From Hyphomicrobiaceae bacterium (lineage in GTDB: Bacteria; Pseudomonadota; Alphaproteobacteria; Rhizobiales; Methyloligellaceae), in contig JALCBY010000033.1 in NCBI GenBank assembly GCA_028066055.1, positions 1-32,711 on the forward strand: a stretch of 32,711 bases of DNA, written 5' to 3'. The translations under genes and the position numbers were made by a program. Numbering within the stretch: position 1 is the stretch's first letter; each line of letters begins with the position of its first letter. The notes beneath the pieces were generated by a model. It was not told where the DNA came from, made no database searches, and saw only the letters and a program-made list of their open reading frames with translations. Positions 24,084 to 32,232 of the stretch are shown one piece after another.

Positions 24084-25442
24084 TCATTTTTGCAGCATCA
24101 GGTCCGGCAACCAGGTGATGACCGCCGGGAAGGCCAGGAACACGCCGAGCGTAATGACATCGGCAATGAAGAAGGGACCGATCCCGCGGAACACATCCTG
24201 TAACGATATGTCCGGTCTCACCCCCGCCACCACATAACAATTCAGTCCGATGGGAGGCGTGATCAGGCAGACTTCGCACATCTTCACCACGACGATGCCA
24301 AACCAGATCGGGTCGTATCCGAGCCCGATCACGGCCGGATAAACAACCGGCAGTGTCAGCAGCAGCATGCCGATGGCATCCATGAACATTCCGAGAATGA
24401 TGTAGAACAACAGGATACAGATCATGATGACGACGGGTGGGAACGGCAGATTCGTCACCCACTCGGCGAAGATCGTCGGAAGCTCGGCAAAACCCAGAAA
24501 ACGCACGAAGATCAGCACACCCCAGACGAGGGAGAAGATCATCACGGTCAGCCGCGCGGTTTCCAGCAGAGCGCCACGCAGCGTGTTCCACTTCATGCCG
24601 CTGACGAGGGCGATCACGAACACCAGGAACGCGCCGAGTGCACCGGCCTCGGTCGGCGTCGCCCAACCCGTGTACATGGATGTGAAGATGATGACGATCA
24701 CCGCGAGAACGGGAAGCGTGCCGGGAACCGACCGCACCCGCTCGCCCCAGCTGAACCCGCTGACGGCGGGACCGAGCTTGGGGTTGCGCTTGGCCATGGT
24801 GATGATCAGTGCGGCATAGATGAGGGCGGAGACGATGCCGGGAATGAAACCGGCGACCAGCAGCCGCCCGATCGACTCCTCCACAATGATCGCATAGATG
24901 ACCAGGATGGCGCTTGGCGGGATCAGCGAGGCAAGCGTTCCGCCGGCAGCCACGACGCCCGCGGCAAGTTTCGGGTCATACTTGTTCCTCAGCATCTCCG
25001 GGATCGCCACGCGGGCAAAAACCGCAGCCGTCGCGGTGCTTGCCCCGGAAACGGCGGCAAATCCGGCGGTTGCAAACACGGTTGCGACGGCGAGGCCGCC
25101 CGGCACCCAGCCAACCCATTTCTTGGCCGCATCGAACAGCGCTTCCGTCATGCCCGCATGGAAAGCCAGAAAGCCGATCAGGATGAACATCGGCAGCACG
25201 CTGAGCGCGTAAATGGTGCCCTTCGCATAAGGGACCATCCCGGCGTTGCCTGCCCCGCCGGTCCAGCCGAGCATGGTCACGAGCCCCAGCAGGCCGACGA
25301 CTGCGGTCGCGTAAACGACGCGAACGCCAAACAGCACCAGAACAATCAGGATGCCGACGCCGATCATGCCGAGCACATACTCATCGCCGTCGACGAGTTT
25401 CTCGGCGAACCCGGATCCGAAAATAAAATCTAAGAATTCCAT
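24084..25442 (-). CDS. dctM: TRAP transporter large permease subunit (DctM family)
   Basis: DctM is the ion-driven transport subunit of a tripartite ATP-independent periplasmic transporter in the inner membrane. From the ATG at 25442 the product is 452 aa with about 12-13 hydrophobic segments. 'AVSGASTATAAVFARVAIPEMLRNKYDPKLAAGVVAAGGTLASLIPPSAILVIYAIIVEESIGRLLVAGFIPG' is the DctM signature stretch. 'MFMDAIGMLLLTLPVVYPAVIGLGYDPIWFGIVVVKMCEVCLITPPIGLNCYVV' is the second conserved half. The open frame reaches 25490, but homology starts at MEFLDFIF. It starts 4 bp after dctQ's stop. Confidence 0.95.
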   Translation of the reverse strand: MEFLDFIFGSGFAEKLVDGDEYVLGMIGVGILIVLVLFGVRVVYATAVVGLLGLVTMLGWTGGAGNAGMVPYAKGTIYALSVLPMFILIGFLAFHAGMTEALFDAAKKWVGWVPGGLAVATVFATAGFAAVSGASTATAAVFARVAIPEMLRNKYDPKLAAGVVAAGGTLASLIPPSAILVIYAIIVEESIGRLLVAGFIPGIVSALIYAALIITMAKRNPKLGPAVSGFSWGERVRSVPGTLPVLAVIVIIFTSMYTGWATPTEAGALGAFLVFVIALVSGMKWNTLRGALLETARLTVMIFSLVWGVLIFVRFLGFAELPTIFAEWVTNLPFPPVVIMICILLFYIILGMFMDAIGMLLLTLPVVYPAVIGLGYDPIWFGIVVVKMCEVCLITPPIGLNCYVVAGVRPDISLQDVFRGIGPFFIADVITLGVFLAFPAVITWLPDLMLQK

Positions 25443-25446
25443 CAGT

Positions 25447-26073
25447 CTACTCCGCCCGTTCGGCGTCGGCCTCTTCGGCCTCGTCACCAAATGCGTCGTG
25501 GATTTCCTTGTCGGCCACCTCGGCCACTTCCTGCATCAGCGGTACGGCTATCGGTGTGGCTTTGGGGTCGATGATGAGGCGGGAATAGCCAATGGCCTGA
25601 AGGACAAGTCGGGCGAGAAGAACGGAGAATGCGATCGGGACCCATATCTTGGAGGGCCAGGTCGCGATCTCCCGGTCGATCGTGGAATCGCCCAGCTCGA
25701 AGGCCCGCACGAATGCGGTAAAGCTGAAATAGACGAGCACCGTCATGATAAAAACGGCAACCAGAACCCCGAAGAACTCCGTCACCCACAGAGTGCGCCC
25801 GGACATCTGTCGGACAATGAGCTCCATACGGATATGTCCGCCGATGCGCTGCATCGCGGAAATGGGCAGAAACGAGAAGGTCACCATGCTCAGGGTGACG
25901 ATGTCGACGTACCCCCAGACGGGAGCGCCCATTTTGCGGCCGATGACGTTGATCGTGCCCAGGATCATCAACCCCAGGATGAAGTAGGCGGCCAGCATGC
26001 TGAGAGCGTCCTCAACAACGGCCAGCCGGCCATCGAGCTTGGAAAGCAGGCGTGCGCCCGCGGACTCGGACAT
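25447..26073 (-). CDS. dctQ: TRAP transporter small permease subunit (DctQ family)
   Basis: DctQ is the four-helix inner-membrane partner of DctM. The product is 208 aa. Hydrophobic segments lie near 24-45 (ALSMLAAYFILGLMILGTINVIG), 57-75, 97-118 (FFGVLVAVFIMTVLVYFSF) and 144-163. The 'HIRMELIV..M' block between helices two and three is typical. The C-terminal tail is long and acidic (EIHDAFGDEAEEADAERAE), longer than usual. GGGGGGAA sits 4 nt ahead of the ATG. An 87-bp gap with a 12-bp hairpin separates it from dctP. Confidence 0.92.
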   Translation of the reverse strand: MSESAGARLLSKLDGRLAVVEDALSMLAAYFILGLMILGTINVIGRKMGAPVWGYVDIVTLSMVTFSFLPISAMQRIGGHIRMELIVRQMSGRTLWVTEFFGVLVAVFIMTVLVYFSFTAFVRAFELGDSTIDREIATWPSKIWVPIAFSVLLARLVLQAIGYSRLIIDPKATPIAVPLMQEVAEVADKEIHDAFGDEAEEADAERAE

Positions 26074-26097
26074 GAATTTCCCCCCAAGGACAAGGTG

Positions 26098-26126
26098 CCA
26101 TACCGGAGCGCGATGCTCCGGTATGG
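26098..26126 (-). other. intercistronic stem-loop between dctP and dctQ
   Basis: CCATACCGGAGC and GCTCCGGTATGG form a perfect 12-bp stem with a 5-nt loop (ATCGC in the transcript). No U-run follows in the direction of transcription. It probably protects dctP mRNA or attenuates dctQM. That would give more binding protein than permease, a common need in binding-protein transporters. Confidence 0.75.
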
Positions 26127-26160
26127 TTTTGTCACTTCAGACGCGTGTCTTCAGATAGCG

Positions 26161-27216
26161 CTATTGCTGGCCGCTCTTCGCGGTCTCAATGACGAAATCC
26201 AGCAGGGATTGCGCGTCGAACTTGTCCTTGTTGGTGGCGACCCATTTCTCATAGACGGGTTGACCGCCGACCTTGCGGAAATTGTCCAGTTCGGCGTCGG
26301 TATATTTGATTTCCGTCTTGGTCTTGCGCCATTTCGGGATGTTCACGTCATCCTTCTTCTTGTAGGCGGCCTTCAGCGCCGAATAGGCCTCGTCCTTGGC
26401 GTCCGTCAGCAGCTTGCGATACTGCTCCGGCAGCGCGTCCCAGGACTTCTGGCTCACGACGTTGGGACAGTCGTTGGTGCCCGGCGCAAGGTTGAGCGTG
26501 TACCATTCGGCGACTTCGTCGATCTTGTAAGCCGAATGGGCATAAGAAAACGGGAACGACACGGCGTTAACCGCACCGCGATCGATCGCCTGATAGACTT
26601 CCGTCGCCGTCATCGTCGAGACATTGGCGCCGAGAGCCCGCATGGCATCCGCCAGCCCACCAAGCGCGCGGACCGTCAATCCGTTCCAGTCCTTGATGGT
26701 CTTGGGCGGTGTGCCCTTGCCGAGAAACTCGTATTGCGGAAGCTGCGAGCTCGACAACGCAAAGATACCCCATTTGTCGGACAGTTCTTTCGATGTGATC
26801 GGGTGTTTGTAAACCGCCTCGGCAACCTTGCGCTGCACGTCGAAATTGGTCACCGGCAGGAAAGGCAGGTTCAACACGGTCAAGGACTGGTTCTTGCCGG
26901 GATGGTAGGCCCAGCACACCTTTGCCATATCGAAAACACCAGCCTTCAGATTGTCGAGATTCTGCTTTTTGCCGCCAAGCTGGTCGCCATAGAAAATCTT
27001 GATCTGGAACTTGCCGCCGGTCTTCTCGTCGGCGATCTTGGCGAACGTCTCGAGATCTTCGGTAAAGGCCCGGCGCTTGCCCCAGACATTCACCTTCCAT
27101 TTGACCTTCGGTCCGTCCACCTCGGCAGCAATCGCGCTGCCGGTGAGCGGCGCCGGTGCTGTCGCCAGAAAGAACCCGGCTACAGTGCCAAGCAATACGA
27201 GTTTCAAGGATTTCAT
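26161..27216 (-). CDS. dctP: TRAP transporter substrate-binding protein (DctP family)
   Basis: DctP is the periplasmic solute receptor. From the ATG at 27216 the product is 351 aa, with a signal peptide (MKSLKLVLLGTVAGFFLATA..., cut near AIAA before EVDG). 'KIFYGDQLGGKKQNLDNLKAGVFDMAKVC' and 'DWNGLTVRALGGLADAMRALGANVSTMTATEVYQAIDRGAVNAV' are DctP family blocks. The arginine of 'TVRAL' is the usual carboxylate clamp, so an organic acid ligand is likely. GGGAGG lies 8 nt before the start. It has the strongest ribosome site of its operon. The ligand cannot be told from sequence. Confidence 0.94.
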   Translation of the reverse strand: MKSLKLVLLGTVAGFFLATAPAPLTGSAIAAEVDGPKVKWKVNVWGKRRAFTEDLETFAKIADEKTGGKFQIKIFYGDQLGGKKQNLDNLKAGVFDMAKVCWAYHPGKNQSLTVLNLPFLPVTNFDVQRKVAEAVYKHPITSKELSDKWGIFALSSSQLPQYEFLGKGTPPKTIKDWNGLTVRALGGLADAMRALGANVSTMTATEVYQAIDRGAVNAVSFPFSYAHSAYKIDEVAEWYTLNLAPGTNDCPNVVSQKSWDALPEQYRKLLTDAKDEAYSALKAAYKKKDDVNIPKWRKTKTEIKYTDAELDNFRKVGGQPVYEKWVATNKDKFDAQSLLDFVIETAKSGQQ

Positions 27217-27238
27217 CACGCAATTTCCTCCCTTTATC

Positions 27239-27264
27239 GGGTCGGGTTCCCAATATCCCGACCC
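27239..27264 (-). other. leader hairpin just upstream of the dctP ribosome site
   Basis: GGGTCGGG and CCCGACCC are perfect 8-bp arms around a 10-nt loop, ending about 8 nt before the GGGAGG of dctP. As RNA it would form a 5' stem that could stabilise the message or modulate access to the ribosome site. Confidence 0.55.
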
Positions 27265-27300
27265 AGAACATGCGATTTTTATTGCCAACGTCCCTACACT

Positions 27301-27322
27301 GACATCTCCGATTTGAGATGTC
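27301..27322. promoter_or_regulatory. dyad operator candidate in the dctP promoter region
   Basis: GACATCTC-N6-GAGATGTC is a perfect 8+8 dyad 85-106 bp before dctP. The length and spacing suit a dimeric regulator (for example GntR or IclR type), but no regulator gene of such a family is in the window. Confidence 0.5.
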
Positions 27323-27505
27323 GACGGCGATCTGGGATCCGGCATCTGTCACGGCCCGGGCGGAAAGGGCGATCCAACAACGCCTGTTCGGGGCGTGAGG
27401 TGGATACGTCGTGTGGCTGTAGTCTTGATTGGAAAGTTGGCACGCATCATCAGCGCAGGCGGTTGCGAGGTCCATTGCGGGCAAAAAGGTTGACCATTCG
27501 CATAT

Positions 27506-27529
27506 TGTCACAAAGCGCACATAGTGCGT
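27506..27529. repeat. 24-bp repeat, copy 1, with inner dyad
   Basis: It starts TGTCACAAAGCGCAC, has two variable bases (AT), and ends AGTGCGT. The inner part is a CGCAC-N3-GTGCG dyad. It matches copy 2 at 22 of 24 positions and is followed by a T-rich tract. TTGTCA at its left edge resembles a -35 box, but no good -10 follows. Confidence 0.75.
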
Positions 27530-27567
27530 TTTTTCTTTATGCATGCATCCCGGTCATATATAGATCA

Positions 27568-27597
27568 CTGTCACAAAGCGCACTGAGTGCGTATAAA
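27568..27597 (+). promoter_or_regulatory. probable promoter toward the Na/Pi cotransporter gene, with the repeat in its spacer
   Basis: CTGTCA (27568-27573), an 18-nt spacer, then TATAAA (27592-27597) gives a fair sigma-70-like promoter. It would start transcription near 27604, about 90 nt before the gene. The spacer carries the CGCAC-TGA-GTGCG dyad, so a bound factor would block RNA polymerase. Confidence 0.5.
27569..27592. repeat. 24-bp repeat, copy 2, overlapping the promoter
   Basis: This is the second copy, exactly 63 bp (about six helical turns) after copy 1 and in the same orientation. It differs only at the two central bases (TG for AT). The rest of the 482-bp gap between dctP and the Na/Pi cotransporter gene (27217-27698) holds the two dyads listed separately and no gene. 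Confidence 0.75.
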
Positions 27598-27698
27598 ATC
27601 TGAGTCCGCGCATACGTTGCCCCGCTGCGGAAACCCCAAATGGAAATACAAAACGCGGTGCTGACGATGTTGCGGACTGACCTGGAGGAATGCAACCG

Positions 27699-29348
27699 GT
27701 GAGCGCGACCCATGCCTTGATACAGCTTTTGGGGGCCGTCTCCCTGTTGCTTTGGGGCCTGCATATGGTTCGTACTGGTATTGTCCGCGGTTTCGGCACG
27801 CAATTGCGCACGCTGATCGGCCGGGGCACGGCCAATCGCGGTCGGGCAGTCGTCGCGGGAATGGGTGTGACGATGGTGGTGCAGAGCAGCACGGCGACCG
27901 CTTTGATCGTATCGTCATTCGCCAGTGGCGGGTTGATCGAGACCATGCCCGCCCTTGCGGTCATGCTCGGAACAGACGTTGGCACCACATTGGTTGCCCA
28001 AATTCTGTCCTTTGATCTGTCTCTGCTTTCGCCATTGCTCATTATTGGCGGGGTTGCGGCCCACAAGATGATCGGGGGGATGGCTTGGCGGCAGCTTGGA
28101 CGCGCTGCGATTGGCCTCGGATTGATGCTTCTGGCCCTGAAGATCATCGTGCGCACATCTGAGCCCATGCGCGATTCGCCTGTGCTGGAGGCCGTCTTTT
28201 CCGCGCTGTCCGGAGAGCCGTTCATAGCTGTCCTTCTTGCAGCGCTCCTGACCTGGCTGGCGCATTCCAGTCTTGCCGTTGTGCTCCTGATCATGTCGCT
28301 GGCGTCGACAGGCATTGTCTCCATACCGCTCGCGCTGGCGATGGTTCTGGGCGCCAATTTGGGCGGCGTGATCCCACCGATCATGGCGACCCTGAATGAG
28401 GGTGCGCTGGCACGCAGGGTCACGCTTGCGAATGCCGCATTCAAGACAATCGGCGTCTTGGGCTGTTTGCCGTTGATCGGTTTTCTGCCTGACTTGCTTC
28501 AGCAAATCGAACTGTCTCCGGCGCGCCAGGTGGTCAATTTCCATACCGCCTTTAATCTCGCGATTGTGCTGGTTTTCATGTTCCTCCTGCCGCTTGCGGC
28601 GAGGACTGCGGAACGGCTGCTGCCGGCCCGGGACGACGCAGACATGCCCGGACATCCGCAGTTTCTCGATGCAGCGACCCTCGATATGCCCGCCGTGGCG
28701 CTCAACTGCGCCGCCCGGGAAGCGCTTCGAATGGGCGAATATGTGGAGGAGATGATGCGGGGTGTCATCGTTGCCCTTCAGGCACCGCACAAGGGCAAGA
28801 CATCTGAGCTGAAGAGCATGGATGATGTTATCGACAGCCTCTATGAGGAGATTAAACTCTACGCCACGAAGATCTCCCGGCAGGAAGTGGACGAGCCGGA
28901 AAGCCGGCGAATTGCGGAAATCCAGTCTTTCGTGACCAATCTCGAAAATATCGGTGACATCATCGAAAACATTGCCGACATGGCGGACAGAAAAGATGCG
29001 GAGCATCTGCGGTTTTCAGACGAAGGTCTTGCCGAAATAACCAAACTTCACGCAAAGGTGGCAGACAACCTCAATCTCGCGATCTCGGTGTTTATGTCTG
29101 CGGACATCGGGGCGGCGCGGCGGCTCGTCAAGCAGAAGCGTGTGATCAACACGCTTGAACGCCGCATCACCGAGAAACATATGGAGCGTCTGCGGCAGGG
29201 GCGGCGCGAGAGCATAGAAACCAGCGCCCTGCACATGGACATCCTGCGGGACCTGCGCAGGATTCACTCGCATATCACGGCGGTTGCATATCCGATCCTC
29301 GACGCCGCAGGGGAGCTGAAAAAGTCGCGTCTCAAGAAGACGGCGTGA
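27699..29348 (+). CDS. Na/Pi-cotransporter (NptA/YjbB-type) with C-terminal PhoU-like domain
   Basis: This is an inner-membrane sodium-phosphate symporter homologue of 549 aa from the GTG at 27699. The ATG at 27690 is in frame, but GGAGG (27684-27688) lies only 1 nt from it against 10 nt from the GTG, so I prefer the GTG. Two inverted repeats of helices carry the family's Q-S-S-T motif in 'GMGVTMVVQSSTATALIVSSFASGGLI' and the matching 'WLAHSSLAVVLLIMSLASTG'. From about 330 the protein becomes soluble and helical ('MDDVIDSLYEEIKLYATKISRQ', 'IQSFVTNLENIGDIIENI'), a PhoU-like coiled domain. Such proteins import or, in YjbB's case, export phosphate. It is divergent from dctP and sits at the right edge of the accessory block. 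Confidence 0.9.
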   Translation: MSATHALIQLLGAVSLLLWGLHMVRTGIVRGFGTQLRTLIGRGTANRGRAVVAGMGVTMVVQSSTATALIVSSFASGGLIETMPALAVMLGTDVGTTLVAQILSFDLSLLSPLLIIGGVAAHKMIGGMAWRQLGRAAIGLGLMLLALKIIVRTSEPMRDSPVLEAVFSALSGEPFIAVLLAALLTWLAHSSLAVVLLIMSLASTGIVSIPLALAMVLGANLGGVIPPIMATLNEGALARRVTLANAAFKTIGVLGCLPLIGFLPDLLQQIELSPARQVVNFHTAFNLAIVLVFMFLLPLAARTAERLLPARDDADMPGHPQFLDAATLDMPAVALNCAAREALRMGEYVEEMMRGVIVALQAPHKGKTSELKSMDDVIDSLYEEIKLYATKISRQEVDEPESRRIAEIQSFVTNLENIGDIIENIADMADRKDAEHLRFSDEGLAEITKLHAKVADNLNLAISVFMSADIGAARRLVKQKRVINTLERRITEKHMERLRQGRRESIETSALHMDILRDLRRIHSHITAVAYPILDAAGELKKSRLKKTA

Positions 29349-29428
29349 ATTCGGGAATCTCGGACCCGGCCGCCTGTCGCCAGTGAAACGATCTCGATGT
29401 GTGAACTGACGATGGTGCCGCGTGCGCG

Positions 29429-30433
29429 ATGTCGACGCCCGATCACATGATGACCATGGACGATGCCGGCCCCGATGACCTAAATTCCGCGGCCATGGCA
29501 GGTGACGACACGAAATCTCTGAAAGCAGCGGAAAATGCGGAAAGCCGTCTGGTTTCCGCAGCGAGTGCTGCGCTCTCCGCGGAACTGACAAAGCCGCTCG
29601 CGCCGGGTCTTTATCTGGTGTCGACGCCGATCGGGAACCTCGCCGATATGTCGCTCAGGGCGCTCGCCACCCTTGCGCGCGCCGACATGATCTTCTGCGA
29701 GGATACCCGGCACAGCCGTAAGCTCCTCTCCCGTTTCGGCATTTCAACCGAAACCCACGCCTATCATGAGCACAATGCGGAAAAGGAGCGGCCGCGCATC
29801 GTCGCCCGGATCGGCGCCGGCCAAGCAGTGGCGCTGATCGCCGACGCGGGCACGCCGCTTGTCTCCGATCCGGGCAACAAGCTGGTGCGGGCACTGCGCG
29901 ATGAGGGCCTGCCCGTATTCGCGGTTCCCGGTGCTTCGGCAGTGCTCGCCGCGCTCACATCGTCCGGTCTGCCGACAGACAGCTTCTGCTTTGAAGGCTT
30001 CCTGCCGCCGAAGTCAGCCGCGCGGCGCAAGCGACTGGAGGCGCTGAAGGACATCCCTGCCACAATGATTTTCTACGAAGCGCCGCAGCGGCTTGCCGCG
30101 ATGCTTGAGGATTTGGCCGAGGTTTTCGAAGATCGCGACGGCGTCGTGACAAAGGAGCTCACCAAGCTGCATGAGGGTCACATTCATGGGACGCTCGGTG
30201 AGCTCGTCAACCGGGCGCTTGAGGCGCTCAGTGCAAAAGGCGAGTTCGTGGTGCTGGCCGCGCCGCCGCGGCCGGTCGAGGTGAGCGACGCGGAGATTGT
30301 CTCCCGGCTCAAGGTGGCCATGGAAGCGCAGTCGTTCCGCGACGCGGTCAAGGAGACCACGGACATGCTCGGGGTCTCCCGAAAGCGCGTGTACGATCTC
30401 GCGCTGTGCCTGAAAGGCGGAGAGGGCCCGTGA
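29429..30433 (+). CDS. rsmI: 16S rRNA (cytidine1402-2'-O)-methyltransferase RsmI
   Basis: RsmI methylates the ribose of C1402 in 16S rRNA. The product is 334 aa. The tetrapyrrole-methylase fold starts at about residue 57 with 'PGLYLVSTPIGNLADMSLRALATLARADMIFCEDTRHSRKLL'. 'ALIADAGTPLVSDPGNKLVRAL', 'VPGASAVLAALTSSGLPTDSFCFEGFLPPK', 'FYEAPQRL' and 'TKELTKLHEGHIHGTLGEL' are all RsmI blocks. The first about 55 residues are a non-conserved, acidic Ala-rich extension, so the real start may be a later ATG (29447, 29456 or 29495); none has a clear ribosome site. Its stop overlaps yraN as GTGA. In many alphaproteobacteria it lies next to the LppC-type gene found here at 12729. Confidence 0.95.
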   Translation: MSTPDHMMTMDDAGPDDLNSAAMAGDDTKSLKAAENAESRLVSAASAALSAELTKPLAPGLYLVSTPIGNLADMSLRALATLARADMIFCEDTRHSRKLLSRFGISTETHAYHEHNAEKERPRIVARIGAGQAVALIADAGTPLVSDPGNKLVRALRDEGLPVFAVPGASAVLAALTSSGLPTDSFCFEGFLPPKSAARRKRLEALKDIPATMIFYEAPQRLAAMLEDLAEVFEDRDGVVTKELTKLHEGHIHGTLGELVNRALEALSAKGEFVVLAAPPRPVEVSDAEIVSRLKVAMEAQSFRDAVKETTDMLGVSRKRVYDLALCLKGGEGP

Positions 30434-30792
30434 ACCGCTCCGCACGGCGTGATGCGGAACGCAGGGGCCATTGGGCGGAAGCGCTCGCCGCGTGGCTGTT
30501 GCGTGTAAAAGGATACCGTATTCTCGATCGGCGGTTTCGCTGCCATGCGGGGGAAATCGATCTGGTCGCGCGCCGGGGGCGGCATGTGGCATTCGTCGAG
30601 GTCAAAATGCGCGACGATCTCGAAACAGCTGCCGCATCGGTAACGCGACGGCAACAGTCGAGGATTGCGCACGCGGCGGAGCAGTGGTTGGCCATGAAGG
30701 CGCGAGATCGTGATTACGACGTTTCGTTCGACGTGGTACTGGTTTCGCCACGGTCATGGCCGCGACATATCGCGTCGGCATTTCGGGTTTGA
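30430..30792 (+). CDS. yraN: YraN/UPF0102 family nuclease-like protein
   Basis: The product is 120 aa with a restriction-endonuclease-like fold. '[48 protein letters not shown]' holds the family's GEIDL (41-45) and the catalytic-type D44...E57-x-K59 pattern. The cellular role is not settled. The GTG at 30430 overlaps the rsmI stop and has GGAGAGG 4-6 nt upstream. A GTG at 30406 is in frame but would extend into rsmI without a ribosome site. rsmI-yraN-gshB is a conserved run. Confidence 0.92.
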   Translation: MNRSARRDAERRGHWAEALAAWLLRVKGYRILDRRFRCHAGEIDLVARRGRHVAFVEVKMRDDLETAAASVTRRQQSRIAHAAEQWLAMKARDRDYDVSFDVVLVSPRSWPRHIASAFRV

Positions 30793-30842
30793 CGTGGTGC
30801 CCGCCACGCGGCAGCTTCAGGCGACACACAACGGAGGGGCAT

Positions 30843-31784
30843 ATGGCGCTCAAAGTGGCGTTTCAGATGGATCCGATCGAGCGGATCGACATCAAGGGGG
30901 ATTCGACCTTCGCACTCCTGCTGGAGGCGCAGTCGCGTGGGCACGAGATCTTCTACTACACACCGCCCGACCTGGCGCTCCGCAATGGCGAGTTAATGGC
31001 GCACGGGCACACGCTGTCCGTCGAAGATAGGGAAGGGTCCCACTACACCCTGTCGGATCCGCGAACCGAAAATCTCGGTGATCTCGACGTGGTGCAGCTG
31101 CGTCAGGACCCGCCCTTCGACATGAGCTACATCACAACGACGCATCTGCTGGAGCGCATCCATCCCGAGACCCTGGTGGTTAACGACCCCTGTTATGTGC
31201 GCAACGCACCGGAAAAGATCTTCGTGCTCGATTTCCTCGATCTGATGCCGCCGACCATGGTCACGCGCTCGCTCGATGACGTGAAGGCATTCCGCGCGGA
31301 GTATGGCGACATCATCATCAAGCCACTTTACGGCAACGGCGGAGAGGCCGTCTTTCTGCTCAAAGCGGAGGACACCAATCTCGCCTCCCTCGTTGAGCTG
31401 TTCCAGCTCATGCTGCGCGAGCCCTTCATGGTTCAACAGTATCTCCCTGAGGTGCGCGGCGGCGACAAGCGCATCATCCTCGTGGACGGCAAGCTTGCAG
31501 GTGCCATCAACCGCGTCCCGGCGCAGGACGAGACGCGCTCCAACATGCATATCGGGGGTACGCCGACGCCGGTGGAACTCACCAAACGCGATCACGAAAT
31601 CTGCGACCGCCTCGGGCCGGAGCTGAAGAAGCGCGGCCTGATCTTCGTCGGCATAGACGTGATCGGCGAATATCTCACCGAGATCAACGTCACCTCGCCG
31701 ACGGGCATCCGTGAGGTGAAGCGTTTCGGCGGTGCCGACATCTCGGCCCTGATCTGGGACGTGATCGAGGAGCGCGTGGGTTAG
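30843..31784 (+). CDS. gshB: glutathione synthetase
   Basis: GshB joins gamma-glutamylcysteine and glycine using ATP to make glutathione. From the ATG at 30843 (GGAGGGG 3 nt upstream) the product is 313 aa, the family length. Opening '[41 protein letters not shown]', then '[22 protein letters not shown]', '[18 protein letters not shown]' (ATP-grasp loop), '[31 protein letters not shown]', '[10 protein letters not shown]' and '[23 protein letters not shown]' (metal and ATP site) are all typical. The frame is open before this but without homology. The gshA gene for the first step is not in the window. Confidence 0.97.
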   Translation: MALKVAFQMDPIERIDIKGDSTFALLLEAQSRGHEIFYYTPPDLALRNGELMAHGHTLSVEDREGSHYTLSDPRTENLGDLDVVQLRQDPPFDMSYITTTHLLERIHPETLVVNDPCYVRNAPEKIFVLDFLDLMPPTMVTRSLDDVKAFRAEYGDIIIKPLYGNGGEAVFLLKAEDTNLASLVELFQLMLREPFMVQQYLPEVRGGDKRIILVDGKLAGAINRVPAQDETRSNMHIGGTPTPVELTKRDHEICDRLGPELKKRGLIFVGIDVIGEYLTEINVTSPTGIREVKRFGGADISALIWDVIEERVG

Positions 31785-31882
31785 CTCCGGGTCTTTGTCT
31801 CGCTGTTGCGGCGGGGTTTGAAACGCCACAATTCAATCCCCATCTGCATCGCTCACACCAGTAACAGCGGAGTTCCCCCCCA

Positions 31883-32224
31883 ATGACCAACGTCCTCAAG
31901 GCTCTTTCAATCTGTGCAGTCGCGCTGCCGGTAGTGATGCTTGCCGCGCCGGCAAAGGCGGAAATGACCGGTGATCAGATCAAGGCCGCCGTCTCCGGCA
32001 AGACCATGGCATTCGCCGGGAAATACAACGGAACCATGAATTTCGCAGCCGACGGTTCCGCATCGATGACGCTCAAGATCGGCGTCAAGAAGACCGGCAA
32101 ATGGTTCATCAAGGGCAACCAGTTCTGCAGCCAATGGGACGGCGAGGGCGAGCAGTGCGGTACCTGGACCGACGCCGGCGGAAAATACACCACCAGCAAC
32201 GGCTACACGATGACGCCGCAATAG
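31883..32224 (+). CDS. small secreted protein, unknown function
   Basis: The product is 113 aa with a clear signal peptide (MTNVLKALSICAVALPVVML, cut after AKA before EMTGDQ). The mature part is about 87 aa and beta-rich: 'IKAAVSGKTMAFAGKYNGTMNFAADGSASMTLKIGVKKTGKWFIKGNQFCSQWDGEGEQCGTW'. Two cysteines (in FCSQW and QCGTW) could form a disulfide. The pattern 'SGKT...G.....DG.......GKW.I.GN.FC..W' resembles small periplasmic proteins of the DUF995-like kind, which I cannot confirm. A GGAG is 11 nt before the ATG. It is convergent with the next gene, 8 bp apart. Confidence 0.75.
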   Translation: MTNVLKALSICAVALPVVMLAAPAKAEMTGDQIKAAVSGKTMAFAGKYNGTMNFAADGSASMTLKIGVKKTGKWFIKGNQFCSQWDGEGEQCGTWTDAGGKYTTSNGYTMTPQ

Positions 32225-32232
32225 CGCCGCGA

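Noticed and set aside
25351-27603. 750-codon plus-strand frame across dctQ and dctP
   Set aside because: It spans several real minus-strand genes and an intergenic region; the composition is that of antisense of high-GC coding DNA.
13983-29428. Idea that the accessory block is a prophage or integrative element
   Set aside because: No integrase, transposase, phage structural gene, tRNA end or flanking direct repeat is visible.
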